Shown here: positions 35,998-44,561 of the stretch, piece after piece
How the letters are laid out: the number at the start of each line of letters is the position of its first letter
How positions within the stretch are numbered: position 1 is the stretch's first letter
DNA from: Streptomyces sp. NBC_01197
GTDB lineage: Bacteria > Actinomycetota > Actinomycetes > Streptomycetales > Streptomycetaceae
NCBI RefSeq assembly: GCF_036010505.1
Contig: NZ_CP108569.1
Coordinates: 3,941,001 to 4,005,000 of the forward strand
DNA: 64,000 nt
Reading direction: 5' to 3'
Notes under the pieces: model-generated
The model's database searches: none
What the model saw: the letters and a program-made list of their open reading frames with translations, nothing else
Told to the model about the DNA's origin: nothing
Made by a program: the position numbers and the translations under genes

Positions 35998-36072
35998 CGG
36001 TCCTGACGGGATTTGAACCCGCGGCCTCCACCTTGACAGGGTGGCGAGCACTCCAAACTGCTCCACAGGACC
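35998..36072 (-). tRNA. tRNA-Asp (GTC), copy 2
   Basis: Identical to the gene at 30462-30536. It lies between tRNA-Glu and tRNA-Phe and is probably cotranscribed with them. Confidence 0.95.
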
Positions 36073-36111
36073 AAGCAATGTGCGAGAAATATTCTCGCAC
36101 ACAGTTGTGCG

Positions 36112-36184
36112 TGCCCCCAACGGGATTCGAACCCGTGCTACCGCCTTGAAAGGGCGGCGTCCTGGGCCACTAGACGATGAGGGC
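36112..36184 (-). tRNA. tRNA-Glu (TTC)
   Basis: A 73-base cloverleaf on the minus strand with acceptor GCCCTCA/TGGGGGC (one wobble pair) and anticodon TTC in loop CTTTCAA. It is the first gene of the tRNA cluster. Confidence 0.94.
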
Positions 36185-36264
36185 TAAGGGCCCGCCTGGG
36201 CGCTTTGCAGCGCGTCGGGGACGTCCGAAGCATATGGGATGGCGGCGTGGTTCGCCAAAACGGT

Positions 36265-37809
36265 TTAGCGCGACGTGGGCGAGGGCTTCGCTCCGGGCAG
36301 GTTGCCGTCCGGCAGATGCCTGCTGACCTCGGCCGTCGTCAGGCCCAGGCCGCCCAGCGTGATCTCGTCCCACGCCTGCAGACGCCGGGTCGACCGGTCC
36401 AGGTAGAGCACCGATGCGAGCACCTTCTCGGGGTGCTTGTTCTGAACGGCGCGCAGCCCGCCGCCGCCCGTCGAGCCCTCCACCTTCAGCCGGGTGCCGA
36501 GGGGGAGCATCAGATTCTCGCGGTGGTGCACATGCCCGGCGAGCACCAGCGGGACCGTGCCGTCCGTCTCGCGGGCCGCCTGCGGCTCGTGCGCGACCGC
36601 GATGTCGACCGGGGTGCCGGCCCGCTTCTGGTCCTCGATGGCGGAGGCGAGCCGGATTCCGGCCAGCCGCTCCGCCGCGTCACCGCCGGGTACGACTGAG
36701 CGGTCCGGGGTGAACTGCGGATCACCGGTCCCCGCGATCCGCAGGCCGCCGACGCTCACGGCGCTGCCGTTGTCGAGTACATGCACGTTCCTGAGGTGCT
36801 TCAGATACTTCTGCGTGGTGGCCGAATCGTGGTTGCCGCGGACCCATACGTACGGCGCTCCGAGATCCGGTACCGGGTCGAGGAAGGTGTTCTCGGCGGC
36901 GCTCCCGTGGTCCATCGTGTCGCCGGAGTCGATGATCACGTCGATCTTGTACTGCGTCACGAGCGAGCCGATGATCTGCCACGACGCCGGGTTGAGATGG
37001 ATGTCGGAGACGTGCAGCACGCGGATCGTGCCGGGGTCCGGCTGGTACGCGGGGAGGGTCGACGTGGCGTCGTACAGCCTCGTCACGTTGGTGACGAGGC
37101 GCGCCAACTCCTCCTGGTAGACGTTGAAGTCGGTGACGATCGAGCGCGCGTTGCCGACCACTTGCGGGGCGGACGAGAGCAGCCCGGAGAACTTCGGCTC
37201 AAGGAGAGACTTGGGGTTCCACGTCGCGTACGCGGTGGCGCCCGAAGCCGCGAGCAGTACGAGCGCGAGCCCGCCGGCCGCCAGGGCGCGGCGCGGCCTC
37301 CGGTAGACGACCAGGCCGAGCGCGGTGGCGCCGATCACCACGGCGGCGCAGGAGCGTGCGGCCAGGTCGAAGGTGCTGTGTTCGACGTCGTGGGCGATCT
37401 CGGTCTGGAGGCCGGAGATCCGCTCGGGGTGTTCCACCAGGGCCCGGGAGCGGACCGGGTCGAGACGGTCCACGTCGACGTCGAGCCGTATGGGAGCCGT
37501 GTGCGAGTCGAGTTCGAGCGCGCCCAGCGGCGAGACATTGATCTTGGTGCCACCGGTGAGGGAAGGGCGCAGCGTCATGGTGGTGTCCATGGGGCCGACC
37601 TGCGACCGGACGTTGCCCACGACCAGCAGTCCCAGCCAGGCGCCGAGCAGCACGACGGCCACCATGGCGGGCCCCCGGAGCCAGGGGCGCGGGCGTGGGG
37701 CGAGGGAGAGTTCGCGCGGCGCTGAGCCGGGGCGGGAGGTGCGGCGCGCGCTCAGTGCCCGGGCGGTGCGCAGCGCCCGGAGTTGCCGTAGTCGGTCGGC
37801 GGCGGCCAT
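36265..37809 (-). CDS. Membrane-anchored metallophosphoesterase
   Basis: A 514-residue protein. Transmembrane segments near residues 50-72, 150-170 and 180-200 precede a calcineurin-like phosphoesterase domain. Its metal-binding motifs are VLHVSDIHLNP (near residue 275), IIDSGDTMDHG, VWVRGNHDS, IAVAHEPQ and LVLAGHVHHREN, the full D-x-H, GD, GNHD, GHxH set. The domain should lie outside the cell or at the outer membrane face if the topology follows the hydrophobic segments. The substrate is unknown; related enzymes cleave lipid or nucleotide phosphoesters. ATG 37809 is preferred; in-frame starts up to 37857 exist. It is divergent from the metallopeptidase gene. Confidence 0.88.
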   Translation of the reverse strand: MAAADRLRQLRALRTARALSARRTSRPGSAPRELSLAPRPRPWLRGPAMVAVVLLGAWLGLLVVGNVRSQVGPMDTTMTLRPSLTGGTKINVSPLGALELDSHTAPIRLDVDVDRLDPVRSRALVEHPERISGLQTEIAHDVEHSTFDLAARSCAAVVIGATALGLVVYRRPRRALAAGGLALVLLAASGATAYATWNPKSLLEPKFSGLLSSAPQVVGNARSIVTDFNVYQEELARLVTNVTRLYDATSTLPAYQPDPGTIRVLHVSDIHLNPASWQIIGSLVTQYKIDVIIDSGDTMDHGSAAENTFLDPVPDLGAPYVWVRGNHDSATTQKYLKHLRNVHVLDNGSAVSVGGLRIAGTGDPQFTPDRSVVPGGDAAERLAGIRLASAIEDQKRAGTPVDIAVAHEPQAARETDGTVPLVLAGHVHHRENLMLPLGTRLKVEGSTGGGGLRAVQNKHPEKVLASVLYLDRSTRRLQAWDEITLGGLGLTTAEVSRHLPDGNLPGAKPSPTSR

Positions 37810-37884
37810 TGGTGCGGTATGCCCACGAGGCGCAAGTCCCATGCGGACCCGGCGCATACGAGGGAACTACGGGACAATGGGCGG

Positions 37885-38235
37885 GTGCTGGAGATGACGC
37901 GTGAGGAGTTCGAGGAACTGGTCGCCGAGGCGCTGGACCGCATCCCGCCGGAGCTGACCCGGCTGATGGACAACGTCGCGGTGTTCGTCGAGGACGAGCC
38001 CCGGTCCGACGCCCCCGAGGTGCTCGGTCTCTACGAGGGGACACCGCTGACGGAGCGCGGCGAGTGGTACGCGGGTGTCCTGCCGGACCGGATCACCGTC
38101 TACCGGGGGCCGACGCTGCGGATGTGCTCCTCGCGCGAGGCGGCGGTGGCCGAGACGGAGATCACCGTGGTGCACGAGGTCGCGCACCACTTCGGGATCG
38201 ACGACGAGCGGCTGCACGCACTGGGGTACGGCTGA
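37885..38235 (+). CDS. Minimal zinc metallopeptidase (metallopeptidase family 1-like)
   Basis: A 116-residue protein. The zinc motif is VVHEVAHHFGIDDERLHALG near the C-terminus (HExxH plus the following His and acidic residue). The N-terminal part EEFEELVAEALDRIPPEL and the central ITVYRGP match the small soluble metallopeptidase family found in actinobacteria. Its target is unknown. The start GTG gives VLEMTREEF; the internal ATG at 37894 is also possible. The final 30 bases of the gene are copied twice more in the downstream spacer. Confidence 0.9.
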   Translation: MLEMTREEFEELVAEALDRIPPELTRLMDNVAVFVEDEPRSDAPEVLGLYEGTPLTERGEWYAGVLPDRITVYRGPTLRMCSSREAAVAETEITVVHEVAHHFGIDDERLHALGYG

Positions 38236-38302
38236 GCGACGAGGGGCTGTGCGCAAGGGGGTACGGGGGTGCGACGAGGGGCTGCACGCACGGGGGTACG
38301 GC
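38203..38302 (+). repeat. Three 30-bp degenerate copies of the metallopeptidase 3' end, period 35
   Basis: Copy 1 (38203-38232) is the end of the coding region. Copies 2 (38238-38267) and 3 (38273-38302) repeat it with a few changes: each starts GACGAG and contains GGGGTACGG or GGGGGTACG. This is a local tandem expansion just past the stop codon. Confidence 0.8.
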
Positions 38303-38439
38303 TTACCGGGGGCGGGGGCGGGGGTGACCGTGTGTACGGACCGCCGCCGGGCGTGTCCCTTCCGGGGGCAGGGGAGTTGGGCAGGGCGGCCCCACCCGGT
38401 CCGTTCCCCGTAAGTCCGCTCCCTCCGGAGGTGCGCCCC

Positions 38440-39054
38440 GTGCGCCAGTTGCCTGTCCCTGCCCGGTTGATCGCCGCCGTGATGACGGTGGCGGCTTCGG
38501 CGGGCTGTATGAGCGTCACCGACCACCCCGGCAGGCCCGCGCCGTCCGCCACGAAGGGGACGCAGCGCACGGACGCCCGGCCGGACGGCGCCGCCCCCGA
38601 CAGCGGCGGGCGCGACCGGGTGCACGGTGGCGCGGTCGGCGGGAGTGACGAGGACCCTGACGGACAGTCGGCGCAGGGGGATTCCGCCCGGAAGGCAGCG
38701 AGCGGGAGCAAGGGGGTGACCGCGGGGAAGGGCCGCGAAGGAGGGGCGCCCTCGGCGGACCCGTCGGCGCCCGGTGCCCGGCGGTCGCCCCGCCCCGGAC
38801 ACTCCGGCCCGCCGGCGGGCGGCAGGCCGCCCGGCCGTCCGGCGCCGCCCGCCGGCAGCCCCACGCCGCCCGGGCAGCCATCCGACCCACCGCGTACGAG
38901 CCCCACGCCCGGTCCGGGCAGCTCCCCGCCCGGGGCCACGACGTCCCCGTCCGTCGGCCCCGCCAAGCGGTCCGAAGCGATGCAGATTCCACTGGCATCA
39001 CCGCAGGTGGGGCCCGTGCGGCAGGTTGGGTTTGCCAGAAAGGGGGAAGGGTGA
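38440..39054 (+). CDS. Putative low-complexity lipoprotein
   Basis: A 204-residue protein. A short signal peptide VRQLPVPARLIAAVMTVAASAGC ends in a lipobox-like ASAGC. After the Cys the sequence is almost entirely Pro, Gly, Ser, Ala and Arg with no folded domain, ending QVGFARKGEG. GTG 38440 has GGAGG 8 bases upstream. It could be an anchored, extended cell-wall protein. Similar sequences are common and poorly conserved, so it could also be a spurious frame, although the signal peptide and ribosome-binding site argue against that. Confidence 0.62.
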   Translation: MRQLPVPARLIAAVMTVAASAGCMSVTDHPGRPAPSATKGTQRTDARPDGAAPDSGGRDRVHGGAVGGSDEDPDGQSAQGDSARKAASGSKGVTAGKGREGGAPSADPSAPGARRSPRPGHSGPPAGGRPPGRPAPPAGSPTPPGQPSDPPRTSPTPGPGSSPPGATTSPSVGPAKRSEAMQIPLASPQVGPVRQVGFARKGEG

Positions 39055-39238
39055 GTATGGTAGTAGATCGTTTGATCCCATTGCCCGGCGCCACTGTGTC
39101 TCTTGATCAGCAAGAGGCGAAGAGCGCCCCGAGGCGCGTTCTCTCCCTTACCGTGACTGGTCCGCATTGAGGCGGTCGAAATAGCGATTCACGGAGTTAT
39201 GGGCGCGTGCCGAAACTCCGGAAGGTTTCGCATTTCGC

Positions 39239-41446
39239 ATGTCCAATTTCAGTTCTGACCACGCCGTCATGCCCGAGAACGACGAGATCGTCGCCGACGC
39301 CGAGGCTGTCGTGGTCGAGGTCGAAGAGGCCGTCACCGAGGCCGTAGCCGCCGAGGACACCGCCACCGAGGCCGCAGTCACCGACGAGACCGCCGTCGGC
39401 GAGTCCGTCACCGATGAAGAGCCCGCCGAGCCGACCGTGACCTTCGGGTCGCTCGGCCTGCCTGACGGCATCGTCCGCAAGCTCGCCCAGAACGGCGTCA
39501 CCGCGCCCTTCCCGATCCAGGCAGCGACCATCCCGGACGCCCTGGCCGGCAAGGACATCCTGGGCCGTGGCCGTACCGGCTCCGGCAAGACCCTCTCCTT
39601 CGGCCTCCCGCTGCTGTCGACGCTCGCCGGCGGGCACACCGAGAAGAAGAAGCCGCGCGGCATCATCCTCACCCCGACCCGTGAGCTCGCGATGCAGGTC
39701 GCGGACGCGCTCCAGCCCTACGGCGACGTGCTCGGCCTGAAGATGAAGGTCGTCTGCGGCGGTACGTCGATGAGCAACCAGATCTACGCCCTGGAGCGCG
39801 GCGTCGACGTCCTCGTCGCCACCCCGGGCCGTCTGCGCGACCTCATCAACCGTGGCGCCTGCTCGCTCGCCAACGTCCAGGTCGCCGTCCTCGACGAGGC
39901 CGACCAGATGTCCGACCTGGGCTTCCTGCCCGAGGTCACCGAACTGCTCGACCAGATCCCCGGCGGCGGCCAGCGGATGCTGTTCTCCGCCACCATGGAG
40001 AACGAGATCTCCACCCTGGTCAAGCGCTACCTGACCAACCCCGTCACGCACGAGGTCGACAGCGCGCAGGGCAACGTCTCGACGATGACCCACCACGTCC
40101 TCGTGGTGAAGCCGAAGGACAAGGCGCCGGTCACCGCCGCCATCGCCGCCCGCAAGGGCCGTACGATCATCTTCGTCCGCACCCAGCTGGGCGCGGACCG
40201 CATCGCCGAGCAGCTGTGCGAGTCGGGCGTGAAGGCCGACGCGCTGCACGGCGGCATGACCCAGGGCGCCCGTACGCGCGTTCTTGAGGACTTCAAGAAG
40301 GGCTACGTCAACGCGCTCGTCGCGACCGACGTCGCCGCCCGCGGTATCCACGTCGACGGCATCGACCTGGTCCTGAACGTGGACCCGGCCGGGGACCACA
40401 AGGACTACCTGCACCGTTCGGGCCGTACCGCCCGCGCCGGCAAGTCAGGCACGGTCGTCTCGCTGTCGCTGCCGCACCAGCGTCGCCAGATCTTCCGGCT
40501 GATGGAGGACGCGGGCGTCGACGCCACGCGCCACATCGTCCAGGGGGCCGGGGCCTTCGAGCCCGAGGTCGCCGAGATCACCGGTGCCCGTTCGCTGACC
40601 GAGGTCCAGGCCGACTCCGCGAACAACGCCGCCAAGCAGGCGGAGCGCGAGGCCAAGGACCTCACCCGTGAGCTGGAGCGCGTCCAGCGCCGGGCGACCG
40701 AGCTGCGCGAGGAGGCCGACCGCCTCGTGGCGCGTGCCGCCCGCGAGCGCGGTGACGACCCGGAGGCCGCTGTCGCCGAGGTGCTGCAGGCCGCCGAGGC
40801 CGAGATCGCGGCCGCCGTACCGGAGCAGCCGAGGGCGGAGCAGCGCGAGGAGCGCCGCGACGACCGCGGCAACTTCGGGCGCCGTGACGACCGGGGCGGC
40901 GACCGTGGGGGATACCGCGGCGGCGACCGTGGTGGTTTCCAGCGCCGTGACGACCGTGGTGGCAACGGCGGTTTCCGCCGTGACGACCGTCCCTCGGGTG
41001 GTTCCGGTGGTGGCTTCCGTGGCGGCGAGCGTCGTGACAACGACCGTCCGTCCGGTGGTTTCCGTGGCGGCGAGCGTCGGGACGACCGCGGTGGCAACGG
41101 CGGCTTCCAGCGTCGCGACGACCGCCCGTCCGGCGGCTTCCGTGGCGGCGAGCGTCGTGACAACGACCGTCCGTCCGGTGGTTTCCGTGGCGGCGAGCGT
41201 CGGGACGACCGCGGTGGCAACGGCGGCTTCCAGCGTCGCGACGACCGCCCCTCCGGCGGCCACCGCGGCAGCGACCGTCCGTTCAACCGCGACCGCCGCG
41301 ACGACCGCCCCACCGGCGGTTTCCGCTCCGGCAGCAGCGACCGTCCGACCGGCCGCCGCGACGACCACCGCACGACCGGAACGGGCACCGGCACCGGTTC
41401 CTTCGGCCGCCGCGACGACAAGCCGCGCTGGAAGCGCAACGGCTGA
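39239..41446 (+). CDS. DEAD-box RNA helicase with Arg/Gly-rich tail
   Basis: A 735-residue helicase. An acidic Val/Glu/Ala-rich N-terminus is followed by the Q motif (FPIQAATIP), motif I GRTGSGKTLS, Ia TPTRELA, II VLDEADQ, III FSATM, IV IIFVRT, V ATDVAARGIHVDG and VI HRSGRTARAGKSG. A coiled-coil-like segment (about residues 460-540) leads to a tail of RRDDRGG, FRGGERRD and related repeats that should bind RNA loosely. The tail includes two almost identical 41-residue units from a 123-bp DNA repeat. It is probably a cold- or stress-related ribosome/mRNA helicase of the DeaD/CsdA type. The start lacks a good ribosome-binding site and a long leader is likely. Confidence 0.94.
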   Translation: MSNFSSDHAVMPENDEIVADAEAVVVEVEEAVTEAVAAEDTATEAAVTDETAVGESVTDEEPAEPTVTFGSLGLPDGIVRKLAQNGVTAPFPIQAATIPDALAGKDILGRGRTGSGKTLSFGLPLLSTLAGGHTEKKKPRGIILTPTRELAMQVADALQPYGDVLGLKMKVVCGGTSMSNQIYALERGVDVLVATPGRLRDLINRGACSLANVQVAVLDEADQMSDLGFLPEVTELLDQIPGGGQRMLFSATMENEISTLVKRYLTNPVTHEVDSAQGNVSTMTHHVLVVKPKDKAPVTAAIAARKGRTIIFVRTQLGADRIAEQLCESGVKADALHGGMTQGARTRVLEDFKKGYVNALVATDVAARGIHVDGIDLVLNVDPAGDHKDYLHRSGRTARAGKSGTVVSLSLPHQRRQIFRLMEDAGVDATRHIVQGAGAFEPEVAEITGARSLTEVQADSANNAAKQAEREAKDLTRELERVQRRATELREEADRLVARAARERGDDPEAAVAEVLQAAEAEIAAAVPEQPRAEQREERRDDRGNFGRRDDRGGDRGGYRGGDRGGFQRRDDRGGNGGFRRDDRPSGGSGGGFRGGERRDNDRPSGGFRGGERRDDRGGNGGFQRRDDRPSGGFRGGERRDNDRPSGGFRGGERRDDRGGNGGFQRRDDRPSGGHRGSDRPFNRDRRDDRPTGGFRSGSSDRPTGRRDDHRTTGTGTGTGSFGRRDDKPRWKRNG
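41009..41254 (+). repeat. 123-bp tandem repeat in the helicase tail
   Basis: Units 41009-41131 and 41132-41254 differ at only a few positions (for example GGTGGC versus GGCGGC at the start and CCCGTCC versus CCCCTCC at the end). The near-identity shows recent duplication in a fast-evolving Arg/Gly-rich region. Confidence 0.9.
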
Positions 41447-41500
41447 GCCACCTGCCCGGCGTGAGCCGGCAACGGTGAGCCACTGAATCCGGCTTGACCA

Positions 41501-41539
41501 GAGAAGCGGGCCCCTCCTTCGCGGAGGGGCCCGCTTCTC
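41501..41539 (+). terminator. Terminator after the DEAD-box helicase
   Basis: A perfect 17-bp stem (41501-41517 with 41523-41539), 5-base loop TTCGC, then TTTC. Confidence 0.85.
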
Positions 41540-41672
41540 TTTCGCTGCGTCTCTCTTTCGCTGCGTCCGGCGCCGACCGATGACTTTCGCCGCCGCGAAC
41601 GGTCATGACCATGTGGGCGCAGCAGGCGCCGCACACAGGCGGGCACGACCGAAGACGAGAGAGGCACACCTC

Positions 41673-42047
41673 ATGGCAGCCCCTGGCAACATCAACGGAC
41701 TGGGCATCATCCTCGGCAGTACGGATCCCGAACCGCTCATCGAGTGGTACCGCACAGCGCTGGAGCCACTGGGGGCCCGATGGGAGGGCCACATGCTCAT
41801 CGTCGGAGAGCAGGCGATCATCGGATTCGATCGCCGTGACGACGTGGCGGAAAAGGCCGCGGAACCGGGCAGGCAGCTGGTCAACCTCATGGTGCGTGAC
41901 ATCCGTGCGGCCGAGAAGCACTTCAACACCCTCGGTGTGACCTGGGTCAGGCCGGTCGAGGACACCGGGGGCGGATGGTTCTTCTCCACCCTGCTGGACC
42001 CGGACGGCAACTACCTCCAGGTGCTTCAGGGCCCCGCGACGCCCTGA
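41673..42047 (+). CDS. VOC-family (glyoxalase-like) protein
   Basis: A 124-residue single VOC domain with the beta-alpha-beta-beta-beta pattern: IILGSTDPEPLIEWYRTAL, then VGEQAIIGF, ending FFSTLLDPDGNYLQVLQ, where the Asp-Pro-Asp-Gly-Asn turn is the family mark. Members bind metals or small molecules and include dioxygenases, glyoxalases and resistance proteins. No specific activity can be inferred. ATG 41673 has GAGAGAGG upstream. Confidence 0.85.
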   Translation: MAAPGNINGLGIILGSTDPEPLIEWYRTALEPLGARWEGHMLIVGEQAIIGFDRRDDVAEKAAEPGRQLVNLMVRDIRAAEKHFNTLGVTWVRPVEDTGGGWFFSTLLDPDGNYLQVLQGPATP

Positions 42048-42175
42048 ACCGGAGCGCCCCGTGCTACGACTCCGCCGACGGCCCACCCGCCGCCGGCGGA
42101 GTCCGACGTGCCGGGCGGGGGATACCCGATGGCTGCTGGGCACGCTCCCGCTATGCTCGGGGGGTGCGTCAGCAC

Positions 42176-42248
42176 GGACCGTTAGCTCAATTGGCAGAGC
42201 AGTGGACTTTTAATCCATTGGTTGTGGGTTCGAGTCCCACACGGTCTA
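42176..42248 (+). tRNA. tRNA-Lys (TTT)
   Basis: A 73-base cloverleaf on the plus strand with acceptor GGACCGT/ACGGTCT (one G-T pair), anticodon loop CTTTTAA and T-arm GTGGG TTCGAGT CCCAC. It is followed by the terminator at 42286-42326. Confidence 0.93.
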
Positions 42249-42285
42249 CGACGGAGGAGGGGGGAAACACCCCCTCTGACCTGCA

Positions 42286-42326
42286 ACTGAGCGCCCTGAC
42301 CTGGTTTTTCGGTCGGGGCGCTCAGT
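42286..42326 (+). terminator. Terminator after tRNA-Lys
   Basis: A 16-bp stem with one mismatch (ACTGAGCGCCCTGACC with GGTCGGGGCGCTCAGT) around a U-rich loop. Confidence 0.8.
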
Positions 42327-43207
42327 CGTTTCGGAGCTCGTGCGTGAGCATGCGTCGGCAGTACCTGGTACGGCGTGGATCTGCTCGCCGCCGACTGTCG
42401 CAGCCCGACCGGTGCCTTGAGTGCTACCGGCTGAGGTACGCGCTTACGGTCCTTCGAGTCCGCGTATCGGTGCTGCTCGGAGCCGATAGCCGTGGCTCGA
42501 GCAGAGGGCGTTGCCCACATCCACTGCGACCGAGGTCGACCATCTCGCTCCCCGACAGGCGGAAATCTACGGTGGCTGAGGTAGACATCGGGCAGTGAAG
42601 TGGTTATGTTTTCTCTCGTAGCCGAGATCAAGCAAGGCCCGGCAGAGATGAACTGCCGGGCAGTGGTACGCGCAGTGAAGGCAGTTCGCACGACGGTGCG
42701 GTGGTGGAGTTCCGAAGCCGGAGCAGTTGCAGGATGGCGACGGGGCTGACGACCGGACCGGGTGGCCCGCAGTGATCAGGGGCCGCCGTGAGCAGTACGG
42801 CAAGGTGCAGTTCGCAGGATCAGCAGTGTGTTTGTCAGTAGCACCTCGGTAAAGGCGTCGGCTGCGGACGCGCGTGCCGGGAGGTTCGGCAGTGGGGTTC
42901 CAAGCCAGAGCAGACGCAGGACGGGCGACGGGGCTGGCTGCCGAAGAGTGGCGCTGCCGTAGGCCGCGGAGCAGTTAGTACCAGCAGTAGGTAAGTGAGT
43001 GATCCCAGAGGGAAGAACGGAGGAGCCAGGCGCCATCAGGATCGCCCGGGCGGAGTGTCGAGCCCGGGTACCGCAGGACATCGTTAGTGAGGTGGTCTCC
43101 GGTCAAGCAACCGCGATCCCCGCAATCCACGCCCTCTCCCGGGCGTGCACGCGGAAACAGAACGCCGACGCAGTACGAGAGTCGGCAGATGGTGTAGCAG
43201 TTCCTTC
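42327..43207. other. About 0.9 kb without recognisable genes upstream of the MerR-like regulator
   Basis: All frames are short, lack ribosome-binding sites and lose the G/C third-base bias. The short word GCAGT recurs many times. Two related blocks, about 42700-42745 and 42891-42930, share GAAGCC or CAAGCC, then GAGCAG, GCAGGA and GGCGACGGGGCTG, so part of the region is an old duplication. It may be a long 5' leader, a small-RNA locus or degraded DNA next to tRNA-Lys. Confidence 0.5.
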
Positions 43208-43239
43208 GGGGCCCGGGTGCCAGATGGCATCCGGGCCCC
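43208..43239 (+). promoter_or_regulatory. Strong leader hairpin just before the MerR-like gene
   Basis: A 14-bp stem (43208-43221 with 43226-43239, one G-U pair) with loop AGAT ends 25 bases before the ATG and about 15 bases before the AGAGAGG ribosome-binding site. There is no U-tract, so it is unlikely to be a simple terminator. Such GGGCCCGGG hairpins in leaders could control translation or mRNA stability. Confidence 0.6.
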
Positions 43240-43264
43240 TCAACGCGTTCCACAGAGAGGTGAA

Positions 43265-43600
43265 ATGACAGCAGACGACTCGTTCGGCCGTCTCGACGAC
43301 GACGACTACCCCGCCTACACCATGGGCCGGGCCGCCGAAATGCTCGGCACCACGCAGGGCTTCCTCCGCGCCATCGGCGAAGCCCGCCTCATCACCCCGC
43401 TGCGTTCCGAGGGCGGCCACCGCCGCTACTCCCGCTACCAGCTGCGCATCGCCGCCCGCGCCCGGGAACTCGTCGACCAGGGCACACCCATCGAGGCCGC
43501 CTGCCGCATCGTCGTCCTTGAGGACCAGCTCGAAGAAGCCCAACGCATCAACGAGAAATATCGCCGCGCCGCCGAATCGACGGAACCGCCCGTGGGGTGA
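43265..43600 (+). CDS. MerR/HspR-like helix-turn-helix regulator
   Basis: A 111-residue protein. Residues 17-55 (AYTMGRAAEMLGTTQGFLRAIGEA then LRSEGGHRRYSRYQL) are a MerR-type winged helix-turn-helix. A helical C-terminus (VVLEDQLEEAQRINEKYRRA) is likely a dimerisation coiled coil, and there is no metal-binding cysteine. The family includes small heat- or cold-shock associated regulators. AGAGAGG lies 7 bases upstream of the ATG. It is preceded by an unusual gene-free leader with a strong hairpin and is not in an operon with its neighbours. Confidence 0.88.
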   Translation: MTADDSFGRLDDDDYPAYTMGRAAEMLGTTQGFLRAIGEARLITPLRSEGGHRRYSRYQLRIAARARELVDQGTPIEAACRIVVLEDQLEEAQRINEKYRRAAESTEPPVG

Positions 43601-43732
43601 GGCGGCGGGCCCGCCGGGGATACTGGCAGGCCCCGAGGGCCGGGGCGGGCGGGTCTTTTCCCATGAGCCTGACCGGCGCGCAGGCGAGAGCCGCCATCAA
43701 AACAGCGGTGAGGGGCTCTCGCCGCGACCGTG

Positions 43733-44092
43733 TCAGTGGTCGGAGTAGCTGAAGTCGCCGATGGTCCAGCCGCTGACGTCCTCGATCGCCACGCGGTACA
43801 TTCCGCCCGTCTCGGGGATCCCCACCGTGCCCTGCAGAATCCGCGCCACATGGAAGTGCAGATGCGTGGGCGGCCCCTCCTCGCGCGGGGCAGCGGTGAA
43901 CACAGCGGAGAAATCACTCAGGCGGGCCGAGTCCGCCAGGACCTCCGACACCCGCTGCCTCCAGACGGCTTCGGGAGCCAGCCGACCGGTGATGACTGCA
44001 CCACCGGCGACCACGGTCAGAGACATCTGATTGCTGGCCCCGGACTCCACCAGGGCGGCGACCTCAACAAGCAGTTCGTCAGGCTTCGACAT
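43733..44092 (-). CDS. GvpU-like gas vesicle accessory protein homologue
   Basis: A 119-residue protein. The pattern SNQMSLTVVAGGAVITGRL, then a helical middle, then THLHFHVARIL and YRVAIEDVSGWTIGDF resembles GvpU of Bacillus gas vesicle clusters in length and strand order. No other gvp gene is in the window, so a gas vesicle role here is doubtful. It may be a general small beta-rich protein. ATG 44092 is the start. It is convergent with the MerR-like gene. Confidence 0.6.
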   Translation of the reverse strand: MSKPDELLVEVAALVESGASNQMSLTVVAGGAVITGRLAPEAVWRQRVSEVLADSARLSDFSAVFTAAPREEGPPTHLHFHVARILQGTVGIPETGGMYRVAIEDVSGWTIGDFSYSDH

Positions 44093-44306
44093 GAGAGACG
44101 ATTTTAATCACCGGCCGTCCGGTCGGCTCAAGCGGTGGTGCTCCATGGAGGAAGCAAGAAGTGGAGCTCTCCGGCCAGGTCCATGCGCCCGAAGGCCTGG
44201 TGCCCGTCCTGCGGTGCGTCCTGCGGTGCGTCTCGGCGGTCCGGCCGGCCCCTTCCCGTAATGGTCAGAACCACCCTCGCGCATGGCGTAGAGTTGGGTT
44301 TACCGA

Positions 44307-44380
44307 CGCGGGGTGGAGCAGCTCGGTAGCTCGCTGGGCTCATAACCCAGAGGTCGCAGGTTCAAATCCTGTCCCCGCTA
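44307..44380 (+). tRNA. Initiator tRNA-Met (CAT)
   Basis: A 74-base cloverleaf on the plus strand with anticodon CAT. Initiator features are the unpaired 1:72 position (C opposite T) and three consecutive G-C pairs (GGG/CCC) at the anticodon stem base. A terminator follows at 44389-44421. Confidence 0.94.
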
Positions 44381-44388
44381 CTCAGGAT

Positions 44389-44421
44389 CGAAGGCCCAGC
44401 ACATCACGTGCTGGGCCTTCG
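44389..44421 (+). terminator. Terminator after initiator tRNA
   Basis: A 14-bp perfect stem (44389-44402 with 44408-44421) and 5-base loop ACTCA-type spacer, directly downstream of tRNA-fMet. Confidence 0.82.
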
Positions 44422-44561
44422 GTCGTTTCTCACCGCTGCCGCCCGGCCGGTCCCCGCTTCCCCCACTTGGCCGACGCCGAATCGCAGACCGGCGCGGGTG
44501 CGGCCAGCCTGGTGGGGCGCGGTACCGTCCGCCGCTTTGTGGACCGGGCAGGAGGGTACTG

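Noticed and set aside
39197..40414. 405-residue minus-strand frame opposite the DEAD-box helicase
   Set aside because: It overlaps clear helicase motifs on the other strand and shows no own signature.
41009..41254. CRISPR-like regular repeats
   Set aside because: They are in-frame coding repeats of the helicase tail with no spacers.
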